Shown one piece after another: positions 36,391-46,396 of a stretch of 64,000 nucleotides of DNA. Under the pieces are notes generated by a model. That model did no database searches and had not been told where the DNA came from. It saw nothing but the letters and a program-made list of their open reading frames with translations. Position 1 is the stretch's first letter; each line of letters opens with the position of its first letter. A program made the translations under genes and the position numbers. Source of the stretch: Ectothiorhodospiraceae bacterium BW-2 (GTDB lineage: Bacteria; Pseudomonadota; Gammaproteobacteria; Thiohalomonadales; Thiohalomonadaceae); NCBI GenBank assembly GCA_008375315.1, contig CP032507.1, positions 2,283,001 to 2,347,000 of the forward strand, read 5' to 3'.

Positions 36391-37131
36391 ATGTCACGAC
36401 TCTTGACCCTCTGTTTCATGCTCGGATTGCTGCTATTGCCAGCGACTAGAGTTGTCGCCGAATCGTTGCAGCTTTTAGTGTTGCACTGGCTGCCGACGCT
36501 GCCGCTAGCCCCTCTTGACTCTGGCGAGGTGGTTAAGATTGCCGTCACCCCTGGAGAGAGGGTGAGTCGAGGGGCGCTACTGCTACAACTCAATAACCAA
36601 GTTGAGCAGCAGGCGGTGAGCGCCGCTACCGCCGAGCTTAACAGGGCAGAGCTACAGCACCGAGCCGCACTGCGAGAGCATGATCGTATTCGCGATCTCT
36701 ACGATAGAACGCTTATCTCTGAGCGGGAGAGGGAGTTAGGTGAAGTGGCACTAGCCGAGGTCGAAAGCGCCCGACAACAGGCGAAGCTGAATCTGCAGCA
36801 GGCCGACAGAGCCCTGCGCTATCGGACTTTACGAGCACCTTTTGAGGCGATGGTCGTCCGACTCGATAGTCAACTAGGCGATCGCTTTAACGCCGCCACG
36901 GCCACTCGATCGCTCATAACGGTGGTGCCGGCCACTCAGCTACGCTTTATTACCGCTCGTCAGGGGTCAATGGCACCGGAGCCCCGTATTACCGTGCGGG
37001 TCGATGGCAAAGAGCTAGAGGCGAGTTATGCCGGCTTGGTCAATCGCTCCGGTGAGGAGAGCCTCTACCATAGCTATACGGTGCCGTGGCAGCCAGGTCT
37101 GGTTGCCGGTGAGGAGGTCTTTTTACCGTAG
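36391..37131 (+). CDS. Short periplasmic adaptor (HlyD/RND membrane-fusion family)
   Basis: A 246-residue adaptor: signal peptide (LLTLCFMLGLLLLPATRVVA), lipoyl half-motif (DSGEVVKIAVTPGERVSRGALLLQL), alpha hairpin about residues 75-145, second lipoyl half (YRTLRAPFEAMVVRLDSQLGD), and a short beta-barrel. It lacks most of the C-terminal membrane-proximal domain found in 350-400-residue RND adaptors. ATG 36391 is chosen over 36352. It lies 19 bp after the TolC-like gene, so the two form a pair. Confidence 0.78.
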   Translation: MSRLLTLCFMLGLLLLPATRVVAESLQLLVLHWLPTLPLAPLDSGEVVKIAVTPGERVSRGALLLQLNNQVEQQAVSAATAELNRAELQHRAALREHDRIRDLYDRTLISERERELGEVALAEVESARQQAKLNLQQADRALRYRTLRAPFEAMVVRLDSQLGDRFNAATATRSLITVVPATQLRFITARQGSMAPEPRITVRVDGKELEASYAGLVNRSGEESLYHSYTVPWQPGLVAGEEVFLP

Positions 37132-37140
37132 TTCTGGGGT

Positions 37141-38088
37141 ATGCAACCGGCAGCAGCACTCATTGTCACCGGCGCGACCGCTAGTGGCAAGACGGCGCTA
37201 GCGACCTGGCTGAGTGATCAGCTTGGCGGTCGGCTGATTAGTGTCGATTCGGCGCAAATCTATCGTGGCATGGATATCGGTACTGCAAAGCCGAGCGCCG
37301 CTGAGCTAGCACAACACCCCCACGCCTTAATCGATATTCTTGATCCGGCTGAGGCCTACTCTGCGGCCCGTTTTGTGGCCGATGCCTCACAGGCGATGTG
37401 TGCGGCTTGGGAGGCAGGAGAGATGCCGATTTTGGTCGGCGGAACGATGCTCTACCTTAGGGCGTTGCAGCAGGGGTTAGCGCAGCTACCTGCGGCCGAT
37501 GCCGAGTTAAGGGCAGAGCTCCAACAGCAGTTGCAGCAGCAGGGAGCCCTAGCGCTGCATCAGCAGCTACAGCGGCTCGATCCCTTGGCGGCAGAGCAGA
37601 TTCACCCTAACGATCCGCAACGACTGTTACGGGCATTAGAGATCTCTCTATTGAGTGGCCGACCGATGACAGCGCTGTGGCGGGAGTCGTCCGCTAGGGT
37701 GCCACACATAACTTACTGTAAATTGAAGCTTGATCTCGACCGTAGTCTGTTACATCAGCGCATTGCCACCCGCTTTGCCGCTATGATCGAGCAGGGGTTG
37801 GTGGCGGAGGTTGAAAAGCTCTATCAACGCGGTGATCTCTCACCTGCTAACCCCTCGATGCGCTGTGTCGGCTATCGTCAGGTTTGGGACTATCTGCAAG
37901 GCGGGTTAAGCCACGGTGAGATGGTGGAGCGAGGCACGATTGCGACTCGGCAACTGGCAAAACGGCAGATGACATGGATGCGATCTATGAAGGATGGTTG
38001 CTGGCTCGATAGCAGTTCAGCTAGCGTCAAGGGAGAGGCGCTATCGATAGTGGAGCGCTGTCTGCGACAACTGCTCAAATCGTGCTAA
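37141..38088 (+). CDS. miaA: tRNA dimethylallyltransferase MiaA
   Basis: A 315-residue enzyme that prenylates A37 of tRNAs reading UNN codons. P-loop GATASGKTAL, DSAQIYRGMDIGTAKPS, VGGTMLYLRALQQGLAQLP and GYRQVWDYL, then RQLAKRQMTWMRSM, are canonical. It starts 9 bp after the adaptor gene. Its 3' end overlaps the convergent heptosyltransferase gene by 48 bp, both frames being genuine there. The usual neighbours mutL and hfq are missing. Confidence 0.95.
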   Translation: MQPAAALIVTGATASGKTALATWLSDQLGGRLISVDSAQIYRGMDIGTAKPSAAELAQHPHALIDILDPAEAYSAARFVADASQAMCAAWEAGEMPILVGGTMLYLRALQQGLAQLPAADAELRAELQQQLQQQGALALHQQLQRLDPLAAEQIHPNDPQRLLRALEISLLSGRPMTALWRESSARVPHITYCKLKLDLDRSLLHQRIATRFAAMIEQGLVAEVEKLYQRGDLSPANPSMRCVGYRQVWDYLQGGLSHGEMVERGTIATRQLAKRQMTWMRSMKDGCWLDSSSASVKGEALSIVERCLRQLLKSC

Positions 38089-39123
38089 CACTTCAGCGAC
38101 GCTAATGAGTGCCATCGCCTCAGGGTGGTTGACCCGTTGACCCCAGCGCACCTTATGTGGCTGTCGTCCTAAAAACTGTTCTACCGCCTCAGGATAGCGA
38201 TTGACTAGCCATTGCTGGCTTAAATAGGGGCGGGCGCGATCGGGATTGGTCGCCGCGTAGAGGCCGATGACGGGGGTACCGACTGCGGTGGCTAGATGGG
38301 CTGGGCCGGAGTCGGGGGCGATAACGACACTCGCTTGCGCTAGCAGGTAGAGTAGCTGCTGAATTGAGGTCTGACCAATCAGATTGAGCGGTGTTAGCGT
38401 ACAGAGCCGACTAATCGCCTCACCGTAGTGTCGTTCGGTGTCGCTACCGCCGCCACTTAAAACCACTTGAACACCGTAGTGGTGTTGTAGATGGTCGATA
38501 ACCGCAGCATAGCGATCAATGAGCCAGTTGCGCTGCGCTTTGCTAGCGCAGGGGCTGACGACAACTAACGGCTGTGTAGCGAGTGGCCGTAGGGTTAACG
38601 AGGTAAACCATGCGGCCGCATCGGCACCGATGGGTAGCCGCCATTGGAGGGGGGCTAACGAGGGGGCTACCCCTAGTGCGGTGGCAAATTCGAGCAGACT
38701 CTCCACGACATGCTGCCGTGGTCGGTAAGCGATGGTATGATTGGTAAAGAGCCACTGCATATCTTTAGCGCGTTGGCGATCAAACCCGAGTTTAATCGGA
38801 CTATTAAGACGCGCCACAATCAGGCTGGCGCGAATCGACATCTGTAGATGGAGGATAGCATCAAATTGATAGTGTTGAAGCTGGTGCCAGAGCGAGGTAT
38901 AGCTCCGCCAGCCCCCTTTTTTATCAAATACAATCCACTCAACCTCAGCAATCGATTTAACCAGTTGATACTCTGTTTTGCCGATAATCCAGCTAATACG
39001 GCACTTAGGCCACTGCTGCTGCAAGCGTCGCAGCAGTGGCAGCGTGTGGCTAATATCGCCCAGTGCCGAGAGGCGCACCAGGCAGAGATGGCGGGGAGGG
39101 GAGGTGAATGGGAGTCGTGACAC
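38041..39123 (-). CDS. Heptosyltransferase family protein (GT9, LPS core)
   Basis: About 361 residues of the WaaC/WaaF family: HLCLVRLSALGDISHTLPLL at the N-terminus, WIIGKTEYQL, and APDSGPAHLATAVGTPVIGLY, the nucleotide-sugar site. It adds heptose to the inner LPS core; heptosyltransferase I is the best guess because kdkA is adjacent. GTG 39123 is chosen because AGGAAG precedes it. The longer frame to 39222 is antisense to kdkA. Its 5' end overlaps the divergent kdkA start and its 3' end overlaps miaA. Confidence 0.88.
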   Translation of the reverse strand: MSRLPFTSPPRHLCLVRLSALGDISHTLPLLRRLQQQWPKCRISWIIGKTEYQLVKSIAEVEWIVFDKKGGWRSYTSLWHQLQHYQFDAILHLQMSIRASLIVARLNSPIKLGFDRQRAKDMQWLFTNHTIAYRPRQHVVESLLEFATALGVAPSLAPLQWRLPIGADAAAWFTSLTLRPLATQPLVVVSPCASKAQRNWLIDRYAAVIDHLQHHYGVQVVLSGGGSDTERHYGEAISRLCTLTPLNLIGQTSIQQLLYLLAQASVVIAPDSGPAHLATAVGTPVIGLYAATNPDRARPYLSQQWLVNRYPEAVEQFLGRQPHKVRWGQRVNHPEAMALISVAEVLARFEQLSQTALHYR

Positions 39124-39848
39124 AGCAGCTTCCTGACAATTGGCGGCTTCAAAACCGCTATGATACAACGATTGCTTTCGATGGCACGCTCTTTTCGACC
39201 CCATTAACGCCTCTGTTTGCATCCGGATCGCAAGAGGTGATCGCGACCGCGAGCGGACGGGGTTCGGCTCGCTTTATTCGCTTTCAGGAGCAGATTGTGG
39301 TGGTGCGCCACTATCTGCGTGGGGGGGGGATGGCGCCGCTATTGGGTGATAACTACCTCTATACGGGTTGGCAGCGCAGTCGTCCGGTGAGAGAGGTTAA
39401 CTTGCTGCACCAGCTCTGGCGCTGGGCGCTGCCGGTGCCCCGACCGGTCGCGCTACAGCTAGTGCGCCACCACGCCCTCTGGTGGCGGGGCGATTTAGCA
39501 ACGCTGGCACTGCCAGAGGTGACGCCGCTGTTAGATCACCTCTGTACCACAACACTAGCCGATGAGTTATGGCGAGAGATTGGAGCTACCCTCGCCCGCT
39601 TTCACCGCAGAGGGGTCTATCACGCCGACTTGAATGGGCGCAATATCTTGCTTGATAGCGAGCAGAAGATCTGGCTAATCGATTTTGATCGCGGCCAGCT
39701 ACGCCGACCGGCGCGTCGCTGGCAGCAGGCCAATTTGCAACGACTGCTGCGCTCACTGCTTAAATGGCAGCGACAGCAGCCCGATTTTCGCTTTACACCA
39801 AAACATTGGCAGGCGCTGCTAGAGGGGTATCAGCGGGAGCTGCCGTAA
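39108..39848 (+). CDS. kdkA: 3-deoxy-D-manno-octulosonic acid kinase KdkA
   Basis: A 246-residue small kinase of the KdkA/WaaP type that phosphorylates Kdo at position 4. It shows [18 protein letters not shown], the catalytic loop [15 protein letters not shown] and the metal site [14 protein letters not shown] 39108 with GGGAGG or the in-frame GTG 39117 may start it. In species with KdkA the core has a single phosphorylated Kdo. It overlaps the divergent heptosyltransferase start and, at its 3' end, the convergent mtnA by 56 bp. Confidence 0.9.
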   Translation: MGVVTQQLPDNWRLQNRYDTTIAFDGTLFSTPLTPLFASGSQEVIATASGRGSARFIRFQEQIVVVRHYLRGGGMAPLLGDNYLYTGWQRSRPVREVNLLHQLWRWALPVPRPVALQLVRHHALWWRGDLATLALPEVTPLLDHLCTTTLADELWREIGATLARFHRRGVYHADLNGRNILLDSEQKIWLIDFDRGQLRRPARRWQQANLQRLLRSLLKWQRQQPDFRFTPKHWQALLEGYQRELP

Positions 39849-40851
39849 ACAGCCGAGCCATCTTCTCCCTATTAGGCTGCTCGACGACCCCCTTTTCGGT
39901 CACAATGGCATCAATCAATGCCGCTGGGGTGACATCAAAGACCGGATTCCAGCCCTCAGCGCCGAGAGCTGCCATCGGCTGCCCCGCTAAGGTGAGTAGC
40001 TCATCGCTACTACGCTGCTCAATCGGGATCTGGCTGCCGCTCTCCAGACTCATGTCGATAGTGGAGGTCGGGGCGACCACCATAAATTTGACCCCGTGGT
40101 GGCGGGCGATAATGGCCAGAGGGTAGGTGCCGATTTTGTTAGCCACATCGCCGTTAGCGACAATGCGATCGGAGCCGACAATGACCCAGCCGATGTTGCC
40201 CTGCTGCATCAGGCTAGCGGCCGCCCCTTCGGCGATAAGAGTGACTGGGATCTGCTCTTGTACCATCTCCCACGCGGTTAGCCGCGCCCCTTGGAGCCAA
40301 GGGCGCGTCTCATCGGCGTAGAGCTGGCAGATTTTGCCATCGCTATAGCCCCGTCTCACCACCCCTAAGGCGGTACCATAGCCGCCGGTGGCCAGAGCCC
40401 CGGCGTTGCAGTGGGTTAAGACGGCAGTCGATGGTGTCTCAATGAGCGCCGCCCCTAGCTCGCCCATTTTGCGATTAGCGGCGATATCGTCGGCATGAAT
40501 CTGAATGGCGGCGGCAGTTAGCTCATCTATCGTAGCGCCAGACTCTAGCCGCTGTTGCATCTGCTGTAGTGCCCAGTGGAGATTAATCGCGGTCGGGCGA
40601 GCCTTGGCGAGGTGGGCGATATCGGCCGCTATCGCGTCACGATTATCGCCGTGCTGCTGTGCCGAGAGCACCACTCCATAGGCGGCGCTAACTCCGATAG
40701 CGGGTGCCCCGCGCACCACCATGGTGGTAATCGCCGCGGCAACCTCTAGGGCGGTGTCATAGCTGTTATAGCGGATCTGCTGGGGCAGAAGGCGCTGGTC
40801 AAGCAGGTGTAGCTGGCGGTTATGCCAGCGGATCGGTTCTACGGTGGCCAT
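39793..40851 (-). CDS. mtnA: S-methyl-5-thioribose-1-phosphate isomerase MtnA
   Basis: A 352-residue isomerase of the methionine salvage pathway, related to eIF2B subunits. Motifs [33 protein letters not shown] (catalytic Cys), [19 protein letters not shown] (catalytic Asp) and VVAPTSTID are clear. No other mtn gene is in the window. The C-terminal tail after [11 protein letters not shown] is about 20 residues and overlaps kdkA on the other strand. Confidence 0.95.
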   Translation of the reverse strand: MATVEPIRWHNRQLHLLDQRLLPQQIRYNSYDTALEVAAAITTMVVRGAPAIGVSAAYGVVLSAQQHGDNRDAIAADIAHLAKARPTAINLHWALQQMQQRLESGATIDELTAAAIQIHADDIAANRKMGELGAALIETPSTAVLTHCNAGALATGGYGTALGVVRRGYSDGKICQLYADETRPWLQGARLTAWEMVQEQIPVTLIAEGAAASLMQQGNIGWVIVGSDRIVANGDVANKIGTYPLAIIARHHGVKFMVVAPTSTIDMSLESGSQIPIEQRSSDELLTLAGQPMAALGAEGWNPVFDVTPAALIDAIVTEKGVVEQPNREKMARLFTAAPADTPLAAPANVLV

Positions 40852-40865
40852 GATCTGGATAGCCC

Positions 40866-42278
40866 CTACCAGCCAAAGCCGAGCCGCATCGCACCACCGA
40901 GCTCGTTATCGCTAGCCACGGCAGCGAGATCGAGTTCAAGCCCGATGCGTAACCCGAGCCCTAAGGAGAGGCTGTCGCGGCCGCTTTGACTAAGATCGGT
41001 ACGATAGCCGGCCCGAAGTTGCACATAACGCCAGCCGTTAATTTCGCCACCTAATCCCAGCACTCGGCTGCCATCGAGCCCCTCAAAGCCCTTATCTTCG
41101 GTTAGATCGAGATCGGCGGCCAGAGTGTAGCCGTTGCCTCTATAGGCGATACCGGCCGTTATCATCGGATCTATCTCTAGCGAGCCGGGGCTGACACCCG
41201 CTGGCAGGGTCTGGTTAAAGTAGTCAAACGATTGTGGAATGAGATTCTGGATCGCGACACCGACGGTGATTTGATCATCAAGAGGCATCATCATCCCTAA
41301 ATCGAGATTAAAAGCGTTATGTTCGGCCAGATAGTCATCACTGTCGAGAGTATCGCTGTCGAAATCGCCATCTTGGACGGTGGCGCGGTAGTGAATGGCA
41401 GAGACTTGCCAAGATTTGGGGGTGATGCCGATGGCGACTTGGCGGCCGTTGAAGATATATTGGTTGGCGAGCGAGACACCGATCTCACTAATGAGATAGC
41501 CACGGGCATTGATTTCGCTTTTAATATCGTCGTCGGTATCAAATTTCATAATATCGTCAACCTCGGTAGCCGCTGGATTAATGTAGGTGTAGTTTTGATT
41601 GTTACAGGCGTCGATAATCGTGCTGGCGTTGTTTGAGGGGGCGCTACGAAGGCAGTTAGCAAAGAGACCTACATCGTCTAATAGATTGTCGAATGTGTTG
41701 GCATCCCGATAGAGTAGATAGCCTCCAACACGGCCACCGGCACCGAGATGGAGTGCATAACCCCAGCTAGGTGAGGGGACGGCTAGGGCGACTGTTGCGG
41801 CCAGATCAGCAAATAGGGGGGCGCTGTCGAGTTGGATGAGATCCCGATTAACAACCTCCCCTTTCAGGGCAATATCATCATAGGCAGCCGCCGCTTCGGT
41901 AAATGCCTCTTCGGTTAAAATCGTCCGCGTGCTGTATTGGTTCGCTCGGTCGATAGCGTCAGCTAGCGCTTGAATCGTGCCGTTATCGTTATCGCCCTGT
42001 AGTCGATCGATGGTATCGAGCATCGAGTCGGGGTCGTAAACCTTAACTCCGAATTGGGGTAGGGCAACTGACACAGTGTCATCGGCTTCGATGAGGGCTA
42101 AGCCAGCGGGATTAATGAGTGGCGAGAGAGCCGGATCGGGTAGGGCGATGCCGACCCCTCCCATTGCCATCGCTCGGGGGTGGAGCGAGGAGAGGATGCC
42201 GGCTTGTAGCGTGGTCGGAAGCAGTAGAGCGGCGGTGATAGCTGTGGTGAGACGGAGAGTTCGATATGGCATGATCAT
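40866..42278 (-). CDS. Outer membrane beta-barrel protein, TraF_2 (conjugal transfer TraF-like) family
   Basis: A 470-residue exported protein. Signal peptide ([15 protein letters not shown]), then [30 protein letters not shown], a signature shared by FadL-like and TraF_2 barrels, and a C-terminal series of amphipathic beta strands ending in GAMRLGFGW. The last residue is Trp, as for BAM substrates. The name TraF comes from a weak family link; there is no conjugation gene here, so a transport or porin-like role is more likely. First Met may be 1 or 3. Confidence 0.72.
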   Translation of the reverse strand: MIMPYRTLRLTTAITAALLLPTTLQAGILSSLHPRAMAMGGVGIALPDPALSPLINPAGLALIEADDTVSVALPQFGVKVYDPDSMLDTIDRLQGDNDNGTIQALADAIDRANQYSTRTILTEEAFTEAAAAYDDIALKGEVVNRDLIQLDSAPLFADLAATVALAVPSPSWGYALHLGAGGRVGGYLLYRDANTFDNLLDDVGLFANCLRSAPSNNASTIIDACNNQNYTYINPAATEVDDIMKFDTDDDIKSEINARGYLISEIGVSLANQYIFNGRQVAIGITPKSWQVSAIHYRATVQDGDFDSDTLDSDDYLAEHNAFNLDLGMMMPLDDQITVGVAIQNLIPQSFDYFNQTLPAGVSPGSLEIDPMITAGIAYRGNGYTLAADLDLTEDKGFEGLDGSRVLGLGGEINGWRYVQLRAGYRTDLSQSGRDSLSLGLGLRIGLELDLAAVASDNELGGAMRLGFGW

Positions 42279-42296
42279 TACCTCTGATATGTTCGC

Positions 42297-44933
42297 TTAG
42301 TTTAGACTTTTGTGCACGACTTCGTAGAGATCGCGTGATAAGTTAGGTAGCTCAAGTAGCTGCTGTAGGCAGTGCTGCATCTGTTGTTGAATGGTGGGGG
42401 TGTAGCGCCGCCACTGGGTTAGCGGAGTGACTAGGCGGGCGGCAATTTGGGGGTTAAAGCGGTTCAGTTCGCTCACTACCTCGGTCACAAATTGGTAGCC
42501 GCTCCCCCCGGGAGTATGGAACGCCACCACATTGCGCATCGCAAAGCTAGCGACGAGTGATCTGACCCTGTTGGGATTTTTCCATAAAAAATCGCCTCGT
42601 TGACTTAACCGTTTCACATCCTCTAGGGTCTGCTCTAATGGGGCGGTCGCCTGAATGGCAAACCACTTATCGAGCACTAACGGCTCGTTTTGCCAGCGGC
42701 AGTAGAAGTGGTTAAGCGCCTCATCGCGATAGCGGTTTAGGTGGTGGACGAGTACGCCGAGGGCGCTAATGGCGTCGGTCATATTATCGGCCTGCTGATA
42801 CTGCTGCCATGCGAGCTCGAATATCTGCTCGCTTTCGGTTTCGGCGAGTAGGGAGAGGAGCCGATTTTTTAGCTTGCGCCGAGCTATCTCGGCGGCATTG
42901 AGGGTGTAGCGACGGCGATCTTGCTGTCGTTGCTGGTAGAGCTGTAGCAGGCGGGGGTGGTTCTCCTCTGTTAGCTGCTGTTGTAGCTGGCGCAGGGTGG
43001 TAAAGAGCCGTAGCGGCTCTACGGCCTCGACCCGCTCCATTAGGTAGAGAATATCGGGCAGGGTGAGGGCATCGGCCTTAAAGCTCTCGTCGAGTTCGGA
43101 GTCGAGTAGCCTCTGGTAGGCGGCGCTAAAGTTGGTATCGATATCGCCCTGCGGTCGGTGATGGTAACGATTGAGAAGCACCTGTTCAGCTAGCTGCTGG
43201 CCGGCGTCCCAACGGTTAAACTCATCTGTGTCACAGGCCATTAGCTGTGCAAGTTCTGCCGCTGAGGCGCCGGAGTGGAGTTTAACAGGCGCGGAGAATT
43301 GGCGTAGTAGGGAGGGGGTGGTGTTGGGGGGGACATGGTAGAGGGTAAAGGTTTGCTCAAACTGCTCTAATAGCAGTAACTGCTCCTCTTGACCGCCCCC
43401 CTCTTGGCCCTCTTGGCTTAGTTGGAGTGCGATCGGTTGACCCTCGGCGCCAATGAGGCCACAGCGGATCGGGATCGGCTGGGGCGCTTTAGGGCGACCA
43501 TCGGCGGCTGGGGGGAGCTGTTGGCTGAGGGTGAGGGTGAGGGTCGCCTGTTGTGGATCGTAGTCTCGTTTAACGGTGACAGTGGGGGTACCGGCTTGGT
43601 GATACCAGCTTAAAAAGGGGCTGAGATCGAGCTCGTTAGCATCGGCTAGCGCCTCTAGCCAGTCGTCACAGGTGACCGCCTGACCGTCGTGGCGTTTAAA
43701 GTAGAGATCGGTTCCTTTGCGAAAGCGCTCTGCTCCGAGTAGGGTGTGGAGCATGCGGATGAGTTCTGCCCCCTTCTCATAGACAGTTAGGGTATAGAAG
43801 TTATTAATTTCGACATACGATTCGGGTCGAACCGGATGGGACATCGGACCGCTATCTTCGGCAAACTGGTAGGTTCGTAGCATACGCACGCTCTCTATTC
43901 GTCTGACGGCAGCCTGACTCATATCGGCGCTAAACTGCTGGTCACGAAAGACGGTGAACCCCTCTTTTAGACTGAGTTGGAACCAGTCGCGACAGGTGAT
44001 CCGATTACCGCTCCAGTTGTGAAAATATTCGTGGGCAATCACCCCTTCAATGCTGTCAAAATCGCTGTCGGTCGCGGTTTCGGGGTTAGCGAGCACATAG
44101 CGGGAGTTAAAGATGTTAAGCCCTTTATTCTCCATCGCCCCCATATTAAAGTCGTTGACGGCGACGACCATATAGATATCGAGATCGTACTCGCGTCCGT
44201 AGTGCTCTTCATCCCAGCGCATCGCCCGTTTTAGGGACGCGATGGCGTGATCACACTTCCCCTCATTCCCCGGTTCGACATAGAAGCGAATCGCCACCTC
44301 GCGGCCGCTACAGGTGGTGAAACTGTCGGCTACTTCAACTAGATTGCCACCGACTAGCGCAAATAGGTAGCTCGGCTTTGGGAAAGGATCGTGCCATGTG
44401 ACCTGGTGGCGATTGTGATCTAGGTGCTGCTGGTCGATACAGTTACCGTTAGAGAGCAGTACCGGATAGAGGTCTCGGTCGGCGATAAGGGTGGTGGTGA
44501 AGGTGGCCATCACATCGGGGCGATCTAGATACCAGCTAATGCGCCGAAACCCTTCTGCCTCGCACTGGGTGCAGAAGTTACCGGAGGAGAGGTAGAGCCC
44601 TTCGAGGGCGGCGTTTGCCGCAGGGTTTAGCTCCACCTCACTCTCTAGGATAAAGTGGGCGGGGGGGTTGAGTAGCAGCAGACCGCTCTCGTTGAGATGG
44701 TAGTCGGCCTCAGAGAGTTTGTCACCGTTAATCGCTAGCGAGATGAGCTTTAGCTCCTCCCCATCGAGTTGCAGCGCGTCGTGTTCGCCGGCTCTCTGGC
44801 GCTGGAGTTGGAGACGACTTCTCACCCGGGTGGCGTTGGGTATTAGCTCCACCGTCAGTTCAGTGGTGGTAATCGTGTAGGGGGGAGGCGTGTAATCTTT
44901 AAGATAGATGGGGGTTGGTTCAGTGTGGCTCAT
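42297..44933 (-). CDS. pepN: Aminopeptidase N (M1 family)
   Basis: An 878-residue zinc aminopeptidase. GAMENKGLNIFN is the exopeptidase motif. The zinc site is HEYFHNWSGNR with Glu in LKEGFTVFRDQQF. N-terminal beta domain 1-190, catalytic 190-440, beta sandwich 445-550, C-terminal helical domain to 878. Size equals E. coli PepN (870). Cytosolic broad-specificity peptidase. Followed 18 bp later by the barrel gene. Confidence 0.96.
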   Translation of the reverse strand: MSHTEPTPIYLKDYTPPPYTITTTELTVELIPNATRVRSRLQLQRQRAGEHDALQLDGEELKLISLAINGDKLSEADYHLNESGLLLLNPPAHFILESEVELNPAANAALEGLYLSSGNFCTQCEAEGFRRISWYLDRPDVMATFTTTLIADRDLYPVLLSNGNCIDQQHLDHNRHQVTWHDPFPKPSYLFALVGGNLVEVADSFTTCSGREVAIRFYVEPGNEGKCDHAIASLKRAMRWDEEHYGREYDLDIYMVVAVNDFNMGAMENKGLNIFNSRYVLANPETATDSDFDSIEGVIAHEYFHNWSGNRITCRDWFQLSLKEGFTVFRDQQFSADMSQAAVRRIESVRMLRTYQFAEDSGPMSHPVRPESYVEINNFYTLTVYEKGAELIRMLHTLLGAERFRKGTDLYFKRHDGQAVTCDDWLEALADANELDLSPFLSWYHQAGTPTVTVKRDYDPQQATLTLTLSQQLPPAADGRPKAPQPIPIRCGLIGAEGQPIALQLSQEGQEGGGQEEQLLLLEQFEQTFTLYHVPPNTTPSLLRQFSAPVKLHSGASAAELAQLMACDTDEFNRWDAGQQLAEQVLLNRYHHRPQGDIDTNFSAAYQRLLDSELDESFKADALTLPDILYLMERVEAVEPLRLFTTLRQLQQQLTEENHPRLLQLYQQRQQDRRRYTLNAAEIARRKLKNRLLSLLAETESEQIFELAWQQYQQADNMTDAISALGVLVHHLNRYRDEALNHFYCRWQNEPLVLDKWFAIQATAPLEQTLEDVKRLSQRGDFLWKNPNRVRSLVASFAMRNVVAFHTPGGSGYQFVTEVVSELNRFNPQIAARLVTPLTQWRRYTPTIQQQMQHCLQQLLELPNLSRDLYEVVHKSLN

Positions 44934-44954
44934 AGGTTAAATATCGAACTCTCT

Positions 44955-45542
44955 TTAGGTGTAGAACTGCACTTGGGGCGGATAGTCGGGTTTTTGGGTC
45001 ACTTGTAGCATCGCGGCGTTGGCAATATTAAAACGATAGAGGTGGGAGAGGGGGATCTGTAGTAAAAGATGGAGCACTGCTCGTATCTGGCCGGCGTGGC
45101 CGACTAACAGCACCCTCTGCCCCTGTGCCTGATCGCAGAGCTGTTGCCACCCCTGTTCGATACGGGCGATAAAGTCGGGTAGCGGCTCCGCCCCCTCAGG
45201 GCGCTGGTGGAGCGGATCGTGGCGAAATCGCGCCATGATGCCCGGATCGCTCGCCTCCAATTCGGTTGCACGATACCCCTCCCAGCTACCAAAGCTGATC
45301 TCTTTGAGCTGCTCAATGGGGGTGACCGGTACTTTAAGCTGCTGACCTAATTCGGTCGCGAAGTCGTAGCAGCGGCGCATGGGGGAGGTAAATATCTGCT
45401 CCCAGTCGCGGCGACCGGCAACGGCGGCACGCATCTGCTGCCACCCCTTGTCGCTGAGAGGATCATCCATGTGGCCGCGATATTTGCGCCCCCCTTCGGG
45501 CTCGCCGTGGCGAATAATGTCAATGATTGTGGTTGCTATCAT
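44955..45542 (-). CDS. Histidine phosphatase family protein (CobC/phosphoglycerate-mutase-like)
   Basis: A 195-residue enzyme with the phosphohistidine motif IDIIRHGEPEGG, the second motif SPMRRCYDFA, EQLKEISFGSWEG with the acid Glu, and LLVGHAGQIRAVLH. It resembles alpha-ribazole phosphatase, but no cobalamin gene is nearby, so the substrate is unknown. It starts 2 bp after ampE and is probably co-transcribed with ampDE. Confidence 0.85.
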   Translation of the reverse strand: MIATTIIDIIRHGEPEGGRKYRGHMDDPLSDKGWQQMRAAVAGRRDWEQIFTSPMRRCYDFATELGQQLKVPVTPIEQLKEISFGSWEGYRATELEASDPGIMARFRHDPLHQRPEGAEPLPDFIARIEQGWQQLCDQAQGQRVLLVGHAGQIRAVLHLLLQIPLSHLYRFNIANAAMLQVTQKPDYPPQVQFYT

Positions 45543-45544
45543 GA

Positions 45545-46384
45545 TTATAGTATCCAGAGAAGTTGCAGGAGAGTAAAGAGCCCCACTCCGATTACCATTA
45601 GCACTAGGCTGTATCGCAGCAGAGTTAAGAGCTTAGCAATCGGTTCGGCTAGCTGCTGCTCCGGGCCGTTAAAGGGGGCCTCGCCTAGCTGTAGGGCAGC
45701 GCTAGCGCTGACAAATAGTAACTCATGACTCTGATCTAGCCCCTTCGGCTGTTGGCGCCACTGCGGCAACATATCGCCCATACTGCCACAGATGGCGTAG
45801 CCGAAGGCGGTTAGATGGGCTACCGGCCAGTTAAGTAACCGCCAGAGTAGCTGTGGTGCCGAGTCGGGTGGTTCAAAGTGGTGCAGAGTGATCTGAGAGC
45901 AGCGGTAGAGCATCATCCCGGCCGGGCCGAGTAGGGTGAGCCAGAAAATAGGGCCAAAAAAGCGCTGCTGCGACTCGATAATTAGCGTTTGAAATAGCTG
46001 TCGTACCAAGTCGGGAGGGGGGGCTGGCGCGTCTCCCCCTAAGAGCGGCGCGATGACGGTGCGACTCTGCTGTCGCTCTCCCGCCTCCCAGTGGTGGACA
46101 AACGCCTCACCTAGCGGCTGTAGATCGCGATCACCTATCGTGAGTAGCACAATAAAGGTGGTGAGCGGCAGTAGCAGCCACCAAGGTAGCTCCGATTGCA
46201 CCTGAGTTAGCAGGGCCGCCGGTAGCAGCAGCCAGACTAGCGCCCCGGGGCCGGCCCATTGAGTGGGGAGGTAGCGCCTTAGGCGTATGAAGGCGTTATC
46301 AAACCACGCGAGCGAGCGATCGGGGACAAAATCGGGACGAAACTGCTCAATAATCAGCGCCAGTAGCAGGGCGATAAGGATCAT
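45545..46384 (-). CDS. ampE: AmpE family inner membrane protein
   Basis: A 279-residue membrane protein with four or more segments, opening MILIALLLALIIEQFRP, with LLPLTTFIVLLTIGDRDL, QTLIIESQQRFFGPIFWLTLLGPAGMMLYR and a C-terminal helix LVLMVIGVGLFTLLQLLWIL. AmpE lies beside AmpD in many gammaproteobacteria and belongs to the CobD/CbiB superfamily; its reaction is not established. It starts 12 bp after ampD. Confidence 0.88.
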   Translation of the reverse strand: MILIALLLALIIEQFRPDFVPDRSLAWFDNAFIRLRRYLPTQWAGPGALVWLLLPAALLTQVQSELPWWLLLPLTTFIVLLTIGDRDLQPLGEAFVHHWEAGERQQSRTVIAPLLGGDAPAPPPDLVRQLFQTLIIESQQRFFGPIFWLTLLGPAGMMLYRCSQITLHHFEPPDSAPQLLWRLLNWPVAHLTAFGYAICGSMGDMLPQWRQQPKGLDQSHELLFVSASAALQLGEAPFNGPEQQLAEPIAKLLTLLRYSLVLMVIGVGLFTLLQLLWIL

Positions 46385-46396
46385 ATAGCCTCCTAG

